From Alphaproteobacteria bacterium (GTDB lineage: Bacteria > Pseudomonadota > Alphaproteobacteria > Rhizobiales > Xanthobacteraceae): a stretch of 33,074 bases of DNA. Shown piece by piece: positions 17,760 through 25,324 of the stretch. The stretch's first letter is position 1; each line of letters begins with the position of its first letter. The DNA lies in assembly GCA_005884685.1 (NCBI GenBank), contig VBAH01000107.1, positions 1 to 33,074 of the forward strand. The letters run 5' to 3'. Both the position numbers and the translations under genes were made by a program. The notes beneath the pieces were generated by a model. That model had not been told where the DNA came from and searched no databases. It saw only the letters and a list, made by a program, of their open reading frames with translations.

Positions 17760-18623
17760 TTACCCTTCCTTCTTCCTGATCCTCACCAGCCCCTCCTGCG
17801 CGACACTCGCGACCAGCGCGCCGTCGCGGCGGAAGATGAGCCCGCGTGCAAAGCCGCGCGAGCCGATCATGTTGGGCGTCTCCTGGGCGTAGAGCAGCCA
17901 GTCGTCGGCGCGGAACGGGCGGTGGAACCAGAGCGCATGATCGAGGCTCGCGCCCATGAACTCCTTCTCGAACAGGCTGCGCCCATGCGGCGCGAGCGCG
18001 GTGTCGAGCAGCGACATGTCGGACGCGTAGGCGAGCACGCATTGGTGGATCGCCGCATCGTCGGGCAACGGCCCGGTCGCCTTGATCCACACATTGAATC
18101 CGTTCTCGGTCTTCTGTCCGAGATAGCGCTTGTACTCCACGGGACGCAGCTCGATCGGCCGCTCGCTCTTGTAATAGCGCTGCACCGCGTCGGGCATGTT
18201 CGGCAGCACCTTGGCCCTGATCTCGGCCTCGCTCGGCAGCTCTTCGGGCGGCGGGACCTGCGGCATCTGCGCCTGATGTTCGAGGCCCGGCTCGTCGATA
18301 TGAAACGACACCATCAGGGTGAAGATCGCCTGACCGTGCTGGATCGCGACCACGCGCCGCGTGGTGAAGCTCTTGCCGTCGCGGATGCGGTCTACCTCGT
18401 AGATGACCTGCACTTTGGGGTCGCCGCCGATCAGGAAGTAGCAATGCAGCGAATGCGGCGGCCGGCCTTCCACGGTGCGGCACGCCGCGACCAGCGCCTG
18501 GCCGATCACCTGCCCGCCGAACACGCGCTGCCAGCGATCCTGCGGGCTACGGCCGCGGAAGAGATTGACCTCGAGCTGCTCGAGATTGAGCACGTCGAGC
18601 ATCGTCTGGACGGCAGCGGACAT
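17760..18623 (-). CDS. tesB: Acyl-CoA thioesterase II (TesB family)
   Basis: A 287-aa double-hotdog thioesterase that hydrolyses acyl-CoA to fatty acid and CoA. The N-terminal hotdog shows NLFRGRSPQDRWQRVFGGQVIGQAL and HSLHCYFLIGGD. The C-terminal hotdog shows YASDMSLLDTAL, GASLDHALWFHRPFRADDWLLY and a final VASVAQEGLVRIR. The Asp in SLDHALWFH and the Gln in AQEGLVR correspond to the family's catalytic triad residues. The ATG at 18623 is preferred over one two codons upstream because an AAAGG stretch is better spaced. Divergent from the UbiH-family gene, 98 nt apart. Confidence 0.95.
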   Translation of the reverse strand: MSAAVQTMLDVLNLEQLEVNLFRGRSPQDRWQRVFGGQVIGQALVAACRTVEGRPPHSLHCYFLIGGDPKVQVIYEVDRIRDGKSFTTRRVVAIQHGQAIFTLMVSFHIDEPGLEHQAQMPQVPPPEELPSEAEIRAKVLPNMPDAVQRYYKSERPIELRPVEYKRYLGQKTENGFNVWIKATGPLPDDAAIHQCVLAYASDMSLLDTALAPHGRSLFEKEFMGASLDHALWFHRPFRADDWLLYAQETPNMIGSRGFARGLIFRRDGALVASVAQEGLVRIRKKEG

Positions 18624-18721
18624 CGGCATGCCCTTTGAGGCGGACCGGCAGTCACACGACGCGGGGCAGCGATTGTCAAGGCGCGGTGTCGCGCAGCGCG
18701 GATTGCGGCTAGATTGGCGGC

Positions 18722-19960
18722 ATGAGCACCGAGAAGGCCGACGTGGTGATCGCGGGTGGCGGCTTCGCCGGCCTCGCGCTCGCACTCGCGCTGCGTCAGG
18801 GGCTGGGGAATTCGTTCCGGATTGTTGTGGCGGATCCGGCATTCGCCGCGGATGCGCGGCCCGATTTACGCGCCTCCGCGATCGCCGCCGCGGCGCGCCG
18901 CATGTTCGAGACGCTCGGCGCGTGGGATGCGGTTGCCGACCAGGCGCAGCCGATCCTCGACATGGTGGTGACCGACTCGAAGCTGGAGCACGCAGTGCGG
19001 CCGGTGTTCCTGACCTTTGCGGGCGAAGTCGAACCGGGTCAGCCGTTCGCCCATATGATCGAGAACGCGCCGCTCAACGCGGCGCTTGCGCGACAAGCGC
19101 GCGCGCAGGGGATCGATCTGCGCGCGACCGCGGTTAGCGGATTCGAGAACGACACCTCGCGCATTTCGGTATCATTGCGTGACGGTGGTGTTATGTCCGC
19201 ATCGCTTCTCGTCGCAGCCGACGGCGCCAAGTCGCGCGTGCGCGAGCAGGCCGGCATCGCGACGCATGGCTGGAACTACGGTCAATCCGCAATCGTCACC
19301 ACCGTCGCGCACGAGCGCGCCCACAACGGCCGCGCCGAGGAACATTTCCTGCCCGGCGGGCCGTTCGCGATCCTGCCGCTGAAAAGCAACGCCTCTTTGG
19401 GCAATCGCTCCTCGCTGGTGTGGACCGAGACCGACGCGGAGGCTGCGCGTATCGTCGCGCTGCCGGACGATCGATTTCACGGCGAGCTCGAGCGCCGGTT
19501 CGGGTTGCACCTGGGCGAGATTGCGCCGAGCGGCCCGCGACGCGCCTATCCGCTCGGACTGTTCATCGCGCGCTCGTTCGTCGCCGAACGCATCGCGCTG
19601 GCCGGTGACGCCGCGCATGTGATCCATCCGATCGCCGGCCAAGGCCTCAACATGGGGCTGCGCGACGTCGCGGCGCTCGCCGAGGTGATCGTCGATGCGG
19701 CGCGGCTCGGGCTCGACGTCGGGAGCTCGCAAGTGCTCGAGCGCTACCAGCGTTGGCGCCGCTTCGACACGGCCCTGATGGGTGCGGCGACTGACGGGCT
19801 GAACCGGCTGTTCTCGAACGAATCCGATGTGCTGCGGCTGATGCGCGATGTCGGCCTGGGTCTGGTCGATCGCATGCCGGCGCTGAAATCATTCTTCATC
19901 CGCGAGGCCGCGGGCATGACCGGCGAAGTGCCGAAGCTGTTGCGGGGTGAGGCGCTGTAG
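18722..19960 (+). CDS. UbiH/UbiF/COQ6-family FAD-dependent monooxygenase
   Basis: A 412-aa aromatic-ring hydroxylase, most likely acting in ubiquinone biosynthesis. The N-terminal dinucleotide fold reads VVIAGGGFAGLALALAL (GxGxxG-type, residues about 8-24). The middle motif is LLVAADGAKSRVRE, and the second FAD motif is ALAGDAAHVIHPIAGQGLNMGLRD (residues about 292-315). All three are standard for the UbiH/COQ6 branch. Alphaproteobacteria use several such enzymes with different ring positions, so the exact step (C1, C5 or C6) is not assigned. The product is expected to be membrane associated. A palindromic repeat follows the stop. Confidence 0.93.
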   Translation: MSTEKADVVIAGGGFAGLALALALRQGLGNSFRIVVADPAFAADARPDLRASAIAAAARRMFETLGAWDAVADQAQPILDMVVTDSKLEHAVRPVFLTFAGEVEPGQPFAHMIENAPLNAALARQARAQGIDLRATAVSGFENDTSRISVSLRDGGVMSASLLVAADGAKSRVREQAGIATHGWNYGQSAIVTTVAHERAHNGRAEEHFLPGGPFAILPLKSNASLGNRSSLVWTETDAEAARIVALPDDRFHGELERRFGLHLGEIAPSGPRRAYPLGLFIARSFVAERIALAGDAAHVIHPIAGQGLNMGLRDVAALAEVIVDAARLGLDVGSSQVLERYQRWRRFDTALMGAATDGLNRLFSNESDVLRLMRDVGLGLVDRMPALKSFFIREAAGMTGEVPKLLRGEAL

Positions 19961-19962
19961 CT

Positions 19963-20031
19963 GTAGCCCGGGTTGAGCGCTTGCGAAGCCCGGGGCCGTT
20001 CCCGCATTCCGCTGCGCTCCATGCGGGCTAC
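19963..20031. repeat. Palindromic repeat B, copy 3
   Basis: GTAGCCCGGGTTGAGCG ... CATGCGGGCTAC, two stem-loops without module C. It lies between two convergent genes and may work as a bidirectional terminator. Confidence 0.85.
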
Positions 20032-20035
20032 GAAG

Positions 20036-20719
20036 CTACGCGAGCAACCGCCGGGTAATCTCCCGGATATGGACGCCGGCGCAATCGATCGTCGGAAAGC
20101 CTGCATTCGCTTCGTTCAGCACCATCGAGAGGTCGGTCCCCGCGAGCAGCACGGACTCGGCGCCATCGCGCGTGATCAATGTCTGCGCGAGCTCGCGCAA
20201 GCGATCCAACGTCTCGGCCGTTGAGCGGTCGTAGACCACGTCGAGATACGCGTCGTTGATGAACGCGATCTCGTCCGGCTTCGGCATCACCACGTCCACG
20301 CCGAGCCGGCCGAACATTTTTGACTGCACCGTGGAGCGTGTGCCGAGCAGCGCGATGCGTTTGAGCCCGCGCGCGCGAACTTCGTCCGCCACTACCGCCA
20401 CCATGTCGATCAGCGGGATGCGCAGGAGCGGCGTGAGCTGCGCGGTACAGATGTGCGGCGTGACCGCGACGATTGCCGCCATCTCGGCGCCGCCGGCCGC
20501 GGTCGCCCCGATGAAGCCGTTGAGATAGCGCGCGAGCTCGTCGAGCTTGCCGGCTTCGGCGAGCGGACGGCCATGATCGACGTCGGCGTGCGCGATCAGC
20601 ATGCGCGCGACGCGTCCCTGCGCGTTATGCGCCGCGATCAGGCCGTTGTAATAGTAGACGGTCGCGTTCGGCCCGAGGCCGCCGACGAGGCCGAGTACGC
20701 GGCCTTCTTTATTGCGCAT
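20036..20719 (-). CDS. Aspartate/glutamate racemase-family protein lacking both usual cysteines
   Basis: A 227-aa member of the Asp/Glu racemase fold. GLVGGLGPNATVYYYNGL at the N-terminus and the overall two-domain length fit the aspartate racemase branch. In that family catalysis uses two cysteines, in a CNT-x-H motif and a GCTE motif. Here the corresponding segments read AVTPH (Ala85) and AGTDL (Gly194), so both are absent; a Cys91 lies a few residues after the first. The protein therefore may not racemise amino acids by the two-cysteine mechanism. It overlaps the upstream hydrolase gene by 11 nt, so the pair is probably co-translated. Function uncertain. Confidence 0.85.
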   Translation of the reverse strand: MRNKEGRVLGLVGGLGPNATVYYYNGLIAAHNAQGRVARMLIAHADVDHGRPLAEAGKLDELARYLNGFIGATAAGGAEMAAIVAVTPHICTAQLTPLLRIPLIDMVAVVADEVRARGLKRIALLGTRSTVQSKMFGRLGVDVVMPKPDEIAFINDAYLDVVYDRSTAETLDRLRELAQTLITRDGAESVLLAGTDLSMVLNEANAGFPTIDCAGVHIREITRRLLA

Positions 20720-21716
20720 GATTCTGTCCTGCGGGCCGGATTCGACCTCCGATGAAGTCGACGATGCCAGGGATTAGATCGGGCGTCAGTGGCGCGGCCC
20801 TGTCGTAAGATTGCAGTTGCGCAGCGCGATCCGCGATCTCTCGAGGCGCTGGCTTGAACATATGGTTGGTGGCAGGAAGGATGAGTGTGCGGGCGTCCGG
20901 ACGCGCCGCTACCAGAGCGTCGAAATCGCTGCGTCGCACCTGGATGTCGCTCTCGCCCCAGACGATCAGTACGGGCGTCTCCAGTTTGGCCAGTTCGGCC
21001 GCGGGATCGATAGCAAATGCCGATATCAAGAACGGCTGCACGGAAGGCCGGAAGAGCTTGGCCTGCTCAGCGCTCATGTCAGTGACACGCTCCCCATGCG
21101 CGAGGCGATCGAGGATCGCATAGCTTTCAGCGCGGGAGTGCTCCTGGTCGGCCGGAAGCGGAATAGCAGCGATTTGCTCGCGCATCAGAACGTCGAGGCG
21201 CCGTCCGGCGCAGGCCAGCAGCACGATGCCGGCGATCGGCGTTCTTTTGGCGGCCAGGATAGCGAGCAGGGCGCCCTCGCTGTGTCCGACCAAAATGAGC
21301 GACGACACGTCATCGCGCTTGGCTAGGCTTGCAGCCGCAAGTACGACGTCGTCCGCAAACGTCTGGACGATGAGATCGTCCTCGCGGACGACGAGCGCGC
21401 GGCTCTTTCCAACGCCACGCTTATCGTAGCGCAGCGAGCGAATTCCGGCGGCTGCGAGTCCTCTCGCGATGAGCTTGTAGGTGTCGTAGTTGCCATCGCG
21501 CGGCGTCGGGCCGGAACCGGAGATGATAAGAGCCGCCGGCCCGCGCTTCGTCACCTGCGCCGGCCGCGCAAGCGTTCCCGCGAGGTGACCCTCGCTCCAG
21601 TCTTCCTCGATCAGTGTCGCGTCCTCGGATGCCGCCGGGCGGCGCGCTAGGTTCCAGATCGCCACGCTCGCGACGCCGACGAGAAACCAGCGGCGACCGG
21701 GGCGGGGACGTTGCAT
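20709..21716 (-). CDS. Exported or membrane-anchored alpha/beta hydrolase
   Basis: A 335-aa alpha/beta-hydrolase. The N-terminus has a basic start and a hydrophobic stretch (RRWFLVGVASVAIWNLA), either a signal peptide or an anchor. Catalytic features are the oxyanion region LIISGSGPTPRDG, YDKRGVGKS, the nucleophile elbow LVGHSEGALL (Ser146), the acid in VWGESDIQV and the His in ATNHMFKPAP. It resembles serine-aminopeptidase-type hydrolases that act on small esters or peptides, but no substrate is assigned. The 3' end overlaps the racemase-like gene by 11 nt, and it starts 12 nt after the GST stop, suggesting a three-gene transcript. Confidence 0.9.
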   Translation of the reverse strand: MQRPRPGRRWFLVGVASVAIWNLARRPAASEDATLIEEDWSEGHLAGTLARPAQVTKRGPAALIISGSGPTPRDGNYDTYKLIARGLAAAGIRSLRYDKRGVGKSRALVVREDDLIVQTFADDVVLAAASLAKRDDVSSLILVGHSEGALLAILAAKRTPIAGIVLLACAGRRLDVLMREQIAAIPLPADQEHSRAESYAILDRLAHGERVTDMSAEQAKLFRPSVQPFLISAFAIDPAAELAKLETPVLIVWGESDIQVRRSDFDALVAARPDARTLILPATNHMFKPAPREIADRAAQLQSYDRAAPLTPDLIPGIVDFIGGRIRPAGQNHAQ

Positions 21717-21728
21717 CGATATGCGCGC

Positions 21729-22352
21729 TCAAGTGAGCGGGATGCCGCCGCAGTGCTCCTTGAACGGCGCGCGCGTCGAAATTTCGCCGAACCAGCGTTC
21801 GAGGTTCGCCATCTTCGGCCGCTCCGGCACCAGCTCCATGTAGCGGCGGATCATCACGCCAACCGGGATGTCGCCATAGGAGAAATCGTCGCCTGCCATG
21901 AAGCGCGTCTTGCCGAGCTGCTCGTCCATGATCCTGGCGGCGGCGGTGGTCTTCTCCTTGCCGGCCTCGATCGCGGCCGCGTCGCGTTTTTCCGGGGGCG
22001 TACGGATCAGGCCCCAGAATACCGGTGTGATCGCCGGGCCGATCACGGAGAGCTGCCAATCCATCCACTGGCTCGCCTTCGCGCGCACCTTCGGGTCTTT
22101 CGGCTCCAGCGTGCCGCCATGTTTGCCGGCGAGGTAGCGCACGATCGAATTCGATTCCCACAACGTGAAGCCATCCTCTTCCTCGAGCGTCGGCACGAGC
22201 GAGTTCGGATTCATCGCCAGATAGAACGGCTCTTTCGTTTTGCCATAGGCGCCGCCGACGTCGATGCGCTCGCACGGAATCTTGAGCTCGCCGACCGCCC
22301 ACATCGCCTTCTGCACGTTGGACGAGGTGTTGCGCCCCCACATTTTCAGCAT
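21729..22352 (-). CDS. Glutathione S-transferase
   Basis: A 207-aa GST. The N-terminal thioredoxin-like domain begins MLKMWGRNTSSNVQKAMWAVGEL, where the Ser residues after the first strand are likely glutathione-activating. It contains NPNSLVPTLEEEDGFTLWESNSIVRYLA, with the cis-Pro (VPT) and the ES glutathione-binding motif. The C-terminal helical domain includes FMAGDDFSYGDIPVGVMIRRY, the N-capping box (S/T-x-x-D). The ATG at 22352 is preceded by GGGAGA. It probably heads the transcript that continues into the hydrolase and the racemase-like gene. Substrate unknown. Confidence 0.95.
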   Translation of the reverse strand: MLKMWGRNTSSNVQKAMWAVGELKIPCERIDVGGAYGKTKEPFYLAMNPNSLVPTLEEEDGFTLWESNSIVRYLAGKHGGTLEPKDPKVRAKASQWMDWQLSVIGPAITPVFWGLIRTPPEKRDAAAIEAGKEKTTAAARIMDEQLGKTRFMAGDDFSYGDIPVGVMIRRYMELVPERPKMANLERWFGEISTRAPFKEHCGGIPLT

Positions 22353-22387
22353 TGCGTTCTCCCGATTGCGTTGCCGCTATTGTTACC

Positions 22388-22504
22388 CGTCATGGCCGGG
22401 CTTGTCCCGGCCATCCACGACTTTGTGAATTTCGAAGCAAGACGTGGACCCGGCCATTAGCGCGTTTACGCCCGTCTTCGACGGGCTATGGCCAGGCATG
22501 ACGA
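22388..22504. repeat. Palindromic repeat A, copy 4 (with nested module C)
   Basis: CGTCATGGCCGGGC ... CAGGCATGACG. Its right half is interrupted by module C at 22453-22492, showing that the C hairpin has entered family A as well as family B. It lies between the GST start and the Trm112-like gene. Confidence 0.85.
22453..22492. repeat. Nested hairpin module C, copy 3
   Basis: GCCATTAGCGCG ... GGGCTATGGC with inner arms CCCGTCTTCGACGGG. Compared with copy 1 the inner stem is CCCGTC/GACGGG instead of GCGCGTC/GACGCGC, so paired bases changed together, as expected if the hairpin itself is conserved. Confidence 0.8.
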
Positions 22505-22524
22505 AGGAATGGCCGGCGTACTAT

Positions 22525-22716
22525 TCAGTCCAGCTTGCGCGCCTCTTCGGGCAACATGATCGGAATGCCGTCGCGGATGGGGTAGGCGAGCTTGGCGGAG
22601 CGCGAAATCAGCTCCTGCTTCTCGCGATCGTATTCGAGCGGCCCCTTGGTGAGCGGGCACACGAGAATTTCGAGCAGTTTCGGATCGACGCTCGAGGCGG
22701 GACGGTCGGTTGTCAT
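22525..22716 (-). CDS. Trm112-like protein
   Basis: A 63-aa protein of the Trm112/YcaR family. The signature [42 protein letters not shown] is complete. In eukaryotes and archaea Trm112 activates several methyltransferases; bacterial members are small and less understood, and many, like this one, keep only one cysteine of the zinc site. It is the last gene of a minus-strand cluster with the LON-domain protein and the thioredoxin-like protein, 51 nt from its neighbour. Confidence 0.93.
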   Translation of the reverse strand: MTTDRPASSVDPKLLEILVCPLTKGPLEYDREKQELISRSAKLAYPIRDGIPIMLPEEARKLD

Positions 22717-22767
22717 GATGCCTTCCGGTTATTTCGGACACGATAGCACGTCTGCGTGCCGGTCAAG

Positions 22768-23442
22768 CTACTGCAGTCTGGTCTCGCCGTCCGTGTCGTT
22801 CTTGGCAAGCTCGATTTCCGTGAGCGCAACGAGAATCTCGGCGCGCGTCTTCAGGTCGGGCGCCTCGAGCATCGCCTGCTTTTCCGCCGCCCCATAGGGC
22901 GACATCATGGCGAGCGCATTGACCAGCGCTTCGTTCGGCGCCTTCTCGATGCCCTCCCAGTCGGCGTTGAGCTTGTTGGCCTTGAGGAAGCCGGCGAGCG
23001 CCTTGAGCAACGCGTCGCGATCGACGGCAGGCTCGCCTCTGCGCGCCACGAGGTCATGCGCGAAGGGATGATAGTCGACGCGGCACTGCCGATAGGGCGT
23101 GAGCACCGACGGCTCGTCCACAATGCGAAAGCGCATGAGGCCGGTGAGCTCGATCAGATAGCGCCCGTCGCCGGTCTCGGCGAACTGCGTGATGCGGCCG
23201 GCGCAGCCGATCCTGTAAAGGTTCGGTTTGTCGTCGGGGCCGGGATGCGCGGCGTCGGGCTGGATCATGCCGACGAGGCGATGGCGGTCGGTGAGCGCGT
23301 CGTCGATCATCGCCAGATAGCGCGGCTCGAAGATGTTGAGCGGCATCTGCCCGCGCGGCAGCAGCAGCGCGCCCGGCAGCGGAAACACCGGGATCACCGG
23401 CGGCAACTCGGCCGGCGAACGATAGGCCGCATTCATCGGCAT
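22768..23442 (-). CDS. LON substrate-binding-domain protein
   Basis: A 224-aa protein consisting of the Lon N-terminal substrate-binding domain only. It begins with the diagnostic PPVIPVFPLPGALLLPRGQMPLNIFEPRYLAMIDDAL and continues with HRLVGMI and the GCAGRITQFAETGDGRYLIELTGLMRFRI barrel. A helical C-terminal part follows. There is no AAA+ or protease domain, so it is not Lon protease; stand-alone members are common but poorly characterised. The ATG at 23442 has a GGGAGA ribosome-binding site at good spacing. It lies between the thioredoxin-like gene (41 nt) and the Trm112-like gene; a shared role in proteostasis is inference. Confidence 0.94.
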   Translation of the reverse strand: MPMNAAYRSPAELPPVIPVFPLPGALLLPRGQMPLNIFEPRYLAMIDDALTDRHRLVGMIQPDAAHPGPDDKPNLYRIGCAGRITQFAETGDGRYLIELTGLMRFRIVDEPSVLTPYRQCRVDYHPFAHDLVARRGEPAVDRDALLKALAGFLKANKLNADWEGIEKAPNEALVNALAMMSPYGAAEKQAMLEAPDLKTRAEILVALTEIELAKNDTDGETRLQ

Positions 23443-23483
23443 TCGTCGTTCTCCCCGCTCGGGCTCTCAGGATGAGGCCCGAG

Positions 23484-24386
23484 TCAGGCGAATAGAATTG
23501 AACTCAGCCTGCGCCGCCCGTCGACGGTCGCCTCGTCGGTCGGGCCCCATGCTTCGAAGAATTGCACCAGCTGCTTGCGCGCCTTGTCGTCGGCCCACTT
23601 ACGGTCGCGCTTGACGATCTCGATCAAATGGTCGGCCGCCTCCTGGCGCTTGCCCGCCGCATTGAGCGCGACCGCGAGATCGAAGCGCGCCTGATGGTCG
23701 AGCGGATTGGCGGCGACCTTTTGCTCGAGCTCGCCGACCGGGCCGACCGATTTTGCCTGCTCGGCAACCTCCAGCGCAGAGCGTGCCGCCGCAACCGCGG
23801 CATCGCCGGCCTTGGCTTCCGGGACGCGCGCGAGCGTCTCTTTCGCTTGGTCCAGCGCGCCGGTCGCGACTTGCGCGCGGGCAAGCCCGGCGAGCGCCGG
23901 CACGCTGGCCGGATCGTCGTGCAGCACTTCGGAATAGAGCGCGGCCGCATCCTCGGCATGCCCCGCAGCAAGCGCATCCTCGGCCGCCTTCACGAGGTCC
24001 TGCGCTTCGCCGCCAAGTTTGTCCTTGGTGATGCGCGCGATGAAATCCTTCACCTGGCTCTCGGGCAGGGCGCCGAGGAAGCCGTCGGCCGGCTGCCCGT
24101 TGACGAACGCGATCACGGCCGGAATCGACTGGATGCCCATCTGGCCCGGAATCGACGGATGTTTGTCGATGTCCATCTTGACGAGCTTCACCTTGCCCTT
24201 GGCGGCCTGAACCGCCTTCTCCAGCACCGGGGTGAGCTGCTTGCACGGCCCGCACCACTCGGCCCAGAAGTCCACCAGCACCGGCTGACGGCGTGATTCC
24301 TCGATCACGTCCTTCATGAAGCCTTGCGTGGTGGTGTCCTTGACCAGATTTTCGGCGGGCGCCGCGCCCGCGATATCCTGCATCAT
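23484..24386 (-). CDS. Thioredoxin-TPR protein, CnoX/YbbN-like
   Basis: A 300-aa cytoplasmic protein. The N-terminal thioredoxin domain has an intact CGPC active site (Cys45, Cys48 in FWAEWCGPCKQLTPVLEK) and the cis-Pro loop SIPAVIAF. The C-terminal half (about 130-300) is helical with TPR-like repeats (AEDALAAGHAEDAAALYSEVL, DPASVPALAGLARAQVATG, NPLDHQARFDLAVALNAAGKRQEAADHL). This layout is that of YbbN/CnoX, a chaperone-redox protein that hands clients to GroEL or DnaK. E. coli CnoX has lost the CGPC motif (SQHC), whereas this one keeps it, so reductase activity is likely. The start at 24386 has GAGG upstream; Met at 24383 is also possible. Confidence 0.94.
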   Translation of the reverse strand: MMQDIAGAAPAENLVKDTTTQGFMKDVIEESRRQPVLVDFWAEWCGPCKQLTPVLEKAVQAAKGKVKLVKMDIDKHPSIPGQMGIQSIPAVIAFVNGQPADGFLGALPESQVKDFIARITKDKLGGEAQDLVKAAEDALAAGHAEDAAALYSEVLHDDPASVPALAGLARAQVATGALDQAKETLARVPEAKAGDAAVAAARSALEVAEQAKSVGPVGELEQKVAANPLDHQARFDLAVALNAAGKRQEAADHLIEIVKRDRKWADDKARKQLVQFFEAWGPTDEATVDGRRRLSSILFA

Positions 24387-24453
24387 CTTGCGTTTCCTCG
24401 GGCCGGCCGGCCGCCACGGCGCCGGAAGCTGAATTCGTCAGGAACTACATGGG

Positions 24454-24993
24454 TCAGGGCGCGTCGGATTGCAATCGGTCCGCCGGCGCCGCGCCGGCCG
24501 CGTCCGCCACCCGCTCGATCCGCGGCACATGCCCGGTTGCCTCCAGAAATTTCACCAGATCGTCGCGCCCGATCGAGGTCGTCATGCTGTTGACGAGCGG
24601 ATGACAGTTGATGATCGTATGCTGCATCAGGCCGGCATCGATCACCACATTGACACGCCCGCTCTTGTCGTTGATCGCGCCGAATGCCGTCACGGCGCCG
24701 GGGGTGACGCCGAGCAATTCTTCCAGCAGCGCTGCGGAGCCGAACGAGAAGCGGCTTGCACCAAGCCGGTGATGCAAGGTCTTGAGGTCGACTTGTGCGT
24801 CCTCCGGCGCAACCACGAGAAACACGGTGTCCTTCTTATCCTTGAGGAACAGGTTTTTGGTATGCGCGCCCGGAATCGTGCCGCGCAGGGCCCGGCTCTG
24901 CTCGACGGTGAACAGCGGCGCGTGCGTGACCGTCGTATGCGCGATGCCGAGGCGATGGAGATAGGTGAAGAGGTCTTCGGGCGTGGCAGGCAT
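24454..24993 (-). CDS. Prolyl-tRNA deacylase-like (YbaK/ProX family) protein
   Basis: A 179-aa free-standing editing domain of the YbaK/ProRS-INS superfamily, which hydrolyses mischarged aminoacyl-tRNAs. Visible features are THAPLFTVEQSRALRGTIPGAHTKNLFLKDKKDTVFLVVAPEDAQVDLK (including the conserved K-N-L-F-L-K-D), GVTPGAVTAFG (the GxxPGxVTPFG-type loop) and VVIDAGLMQHTIINCHPLVNSMTTSI (the N-CHP motif). The layout matches the PrdX/ProXp-ala branch, which removes Ala from tRNA-Pro. The ATG at 24993 matches the usual start; the open frame continues upstream into non-coding DNA. Confidence 0.93.
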   Translation of the reverse strand: MPATPEDLFTYLHRLGIAHTTVTHAPLFTVEQSRALRGTIPGAHTKNLFLKDKKDTVFLVVAPEDAQVDLKTLHHRLGASRFSFGSAALLEELLGVTPGAVTAFGAINDKSGRVNVVIDAGLMQHTIINCHPLVNSMTTSIGRDDLVKFLEATGHVPRIERVADAAGAAPADRLQSDAP

Positions 24994-25031
24994 GGGCGGA
25001 ACTTTGCGATTACGAACAATTGTCACGAATT

Positions 25032-25064
25032 GGATTAGCTTTTTTAGAAATCCCGGCAAGTATA
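25032..25064 (-). promoter_or_regulatory. Possible promoter of the tRNA-deacylase gene
   Basis: On the minus strand TTGCCG, 16-bp AT-rich spacer, TAATCC lies about 40 nt upstream of the ATG at 24993. Both boxes only loosely match the alphaproteobacterial consensus, but the AT-rich patch stands out from the surrounding sequence. Confidence 0.3.
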
Positions 25065-25084
25065 GTGATCGCCCACACGGGGTG

Positions 25085-25122
25085 ACGGGCGGTCCGGTCC
25101 AGGTTCCTGCCGGGCCGCCCGT
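25085..25122. other. Strong orphan hairpin upstream of tRNA-Gly
   Basis: ACGGGCGGTCCGG pairs with CCGGGCCGCCCGT over 13 bp (one G-T wobble) with a 12-nt loop. It is not followed by a T-run on either strand and does not match families A-E. It lies between the divergent deacylase and tRNA-Gly genes. Terminator, small RNA part or attenuator are all possible. Confidence 0.5.
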
Positions 25123-25227
25123 GGCGTTTCTCGATACCCCCAGGTCTGTGGCGTTGTTGCAATCGCGGGCCGCATTTGGCATAGGTGGCGCCGCCCGGCG
25201 GCCACCCATTCGCCGGCTCTTTCGGAT

Positions 25228-25302
<75 letters not shown>

Positions 25303-25324
25303 GTTTCATTGTTGAATCAAGAAG

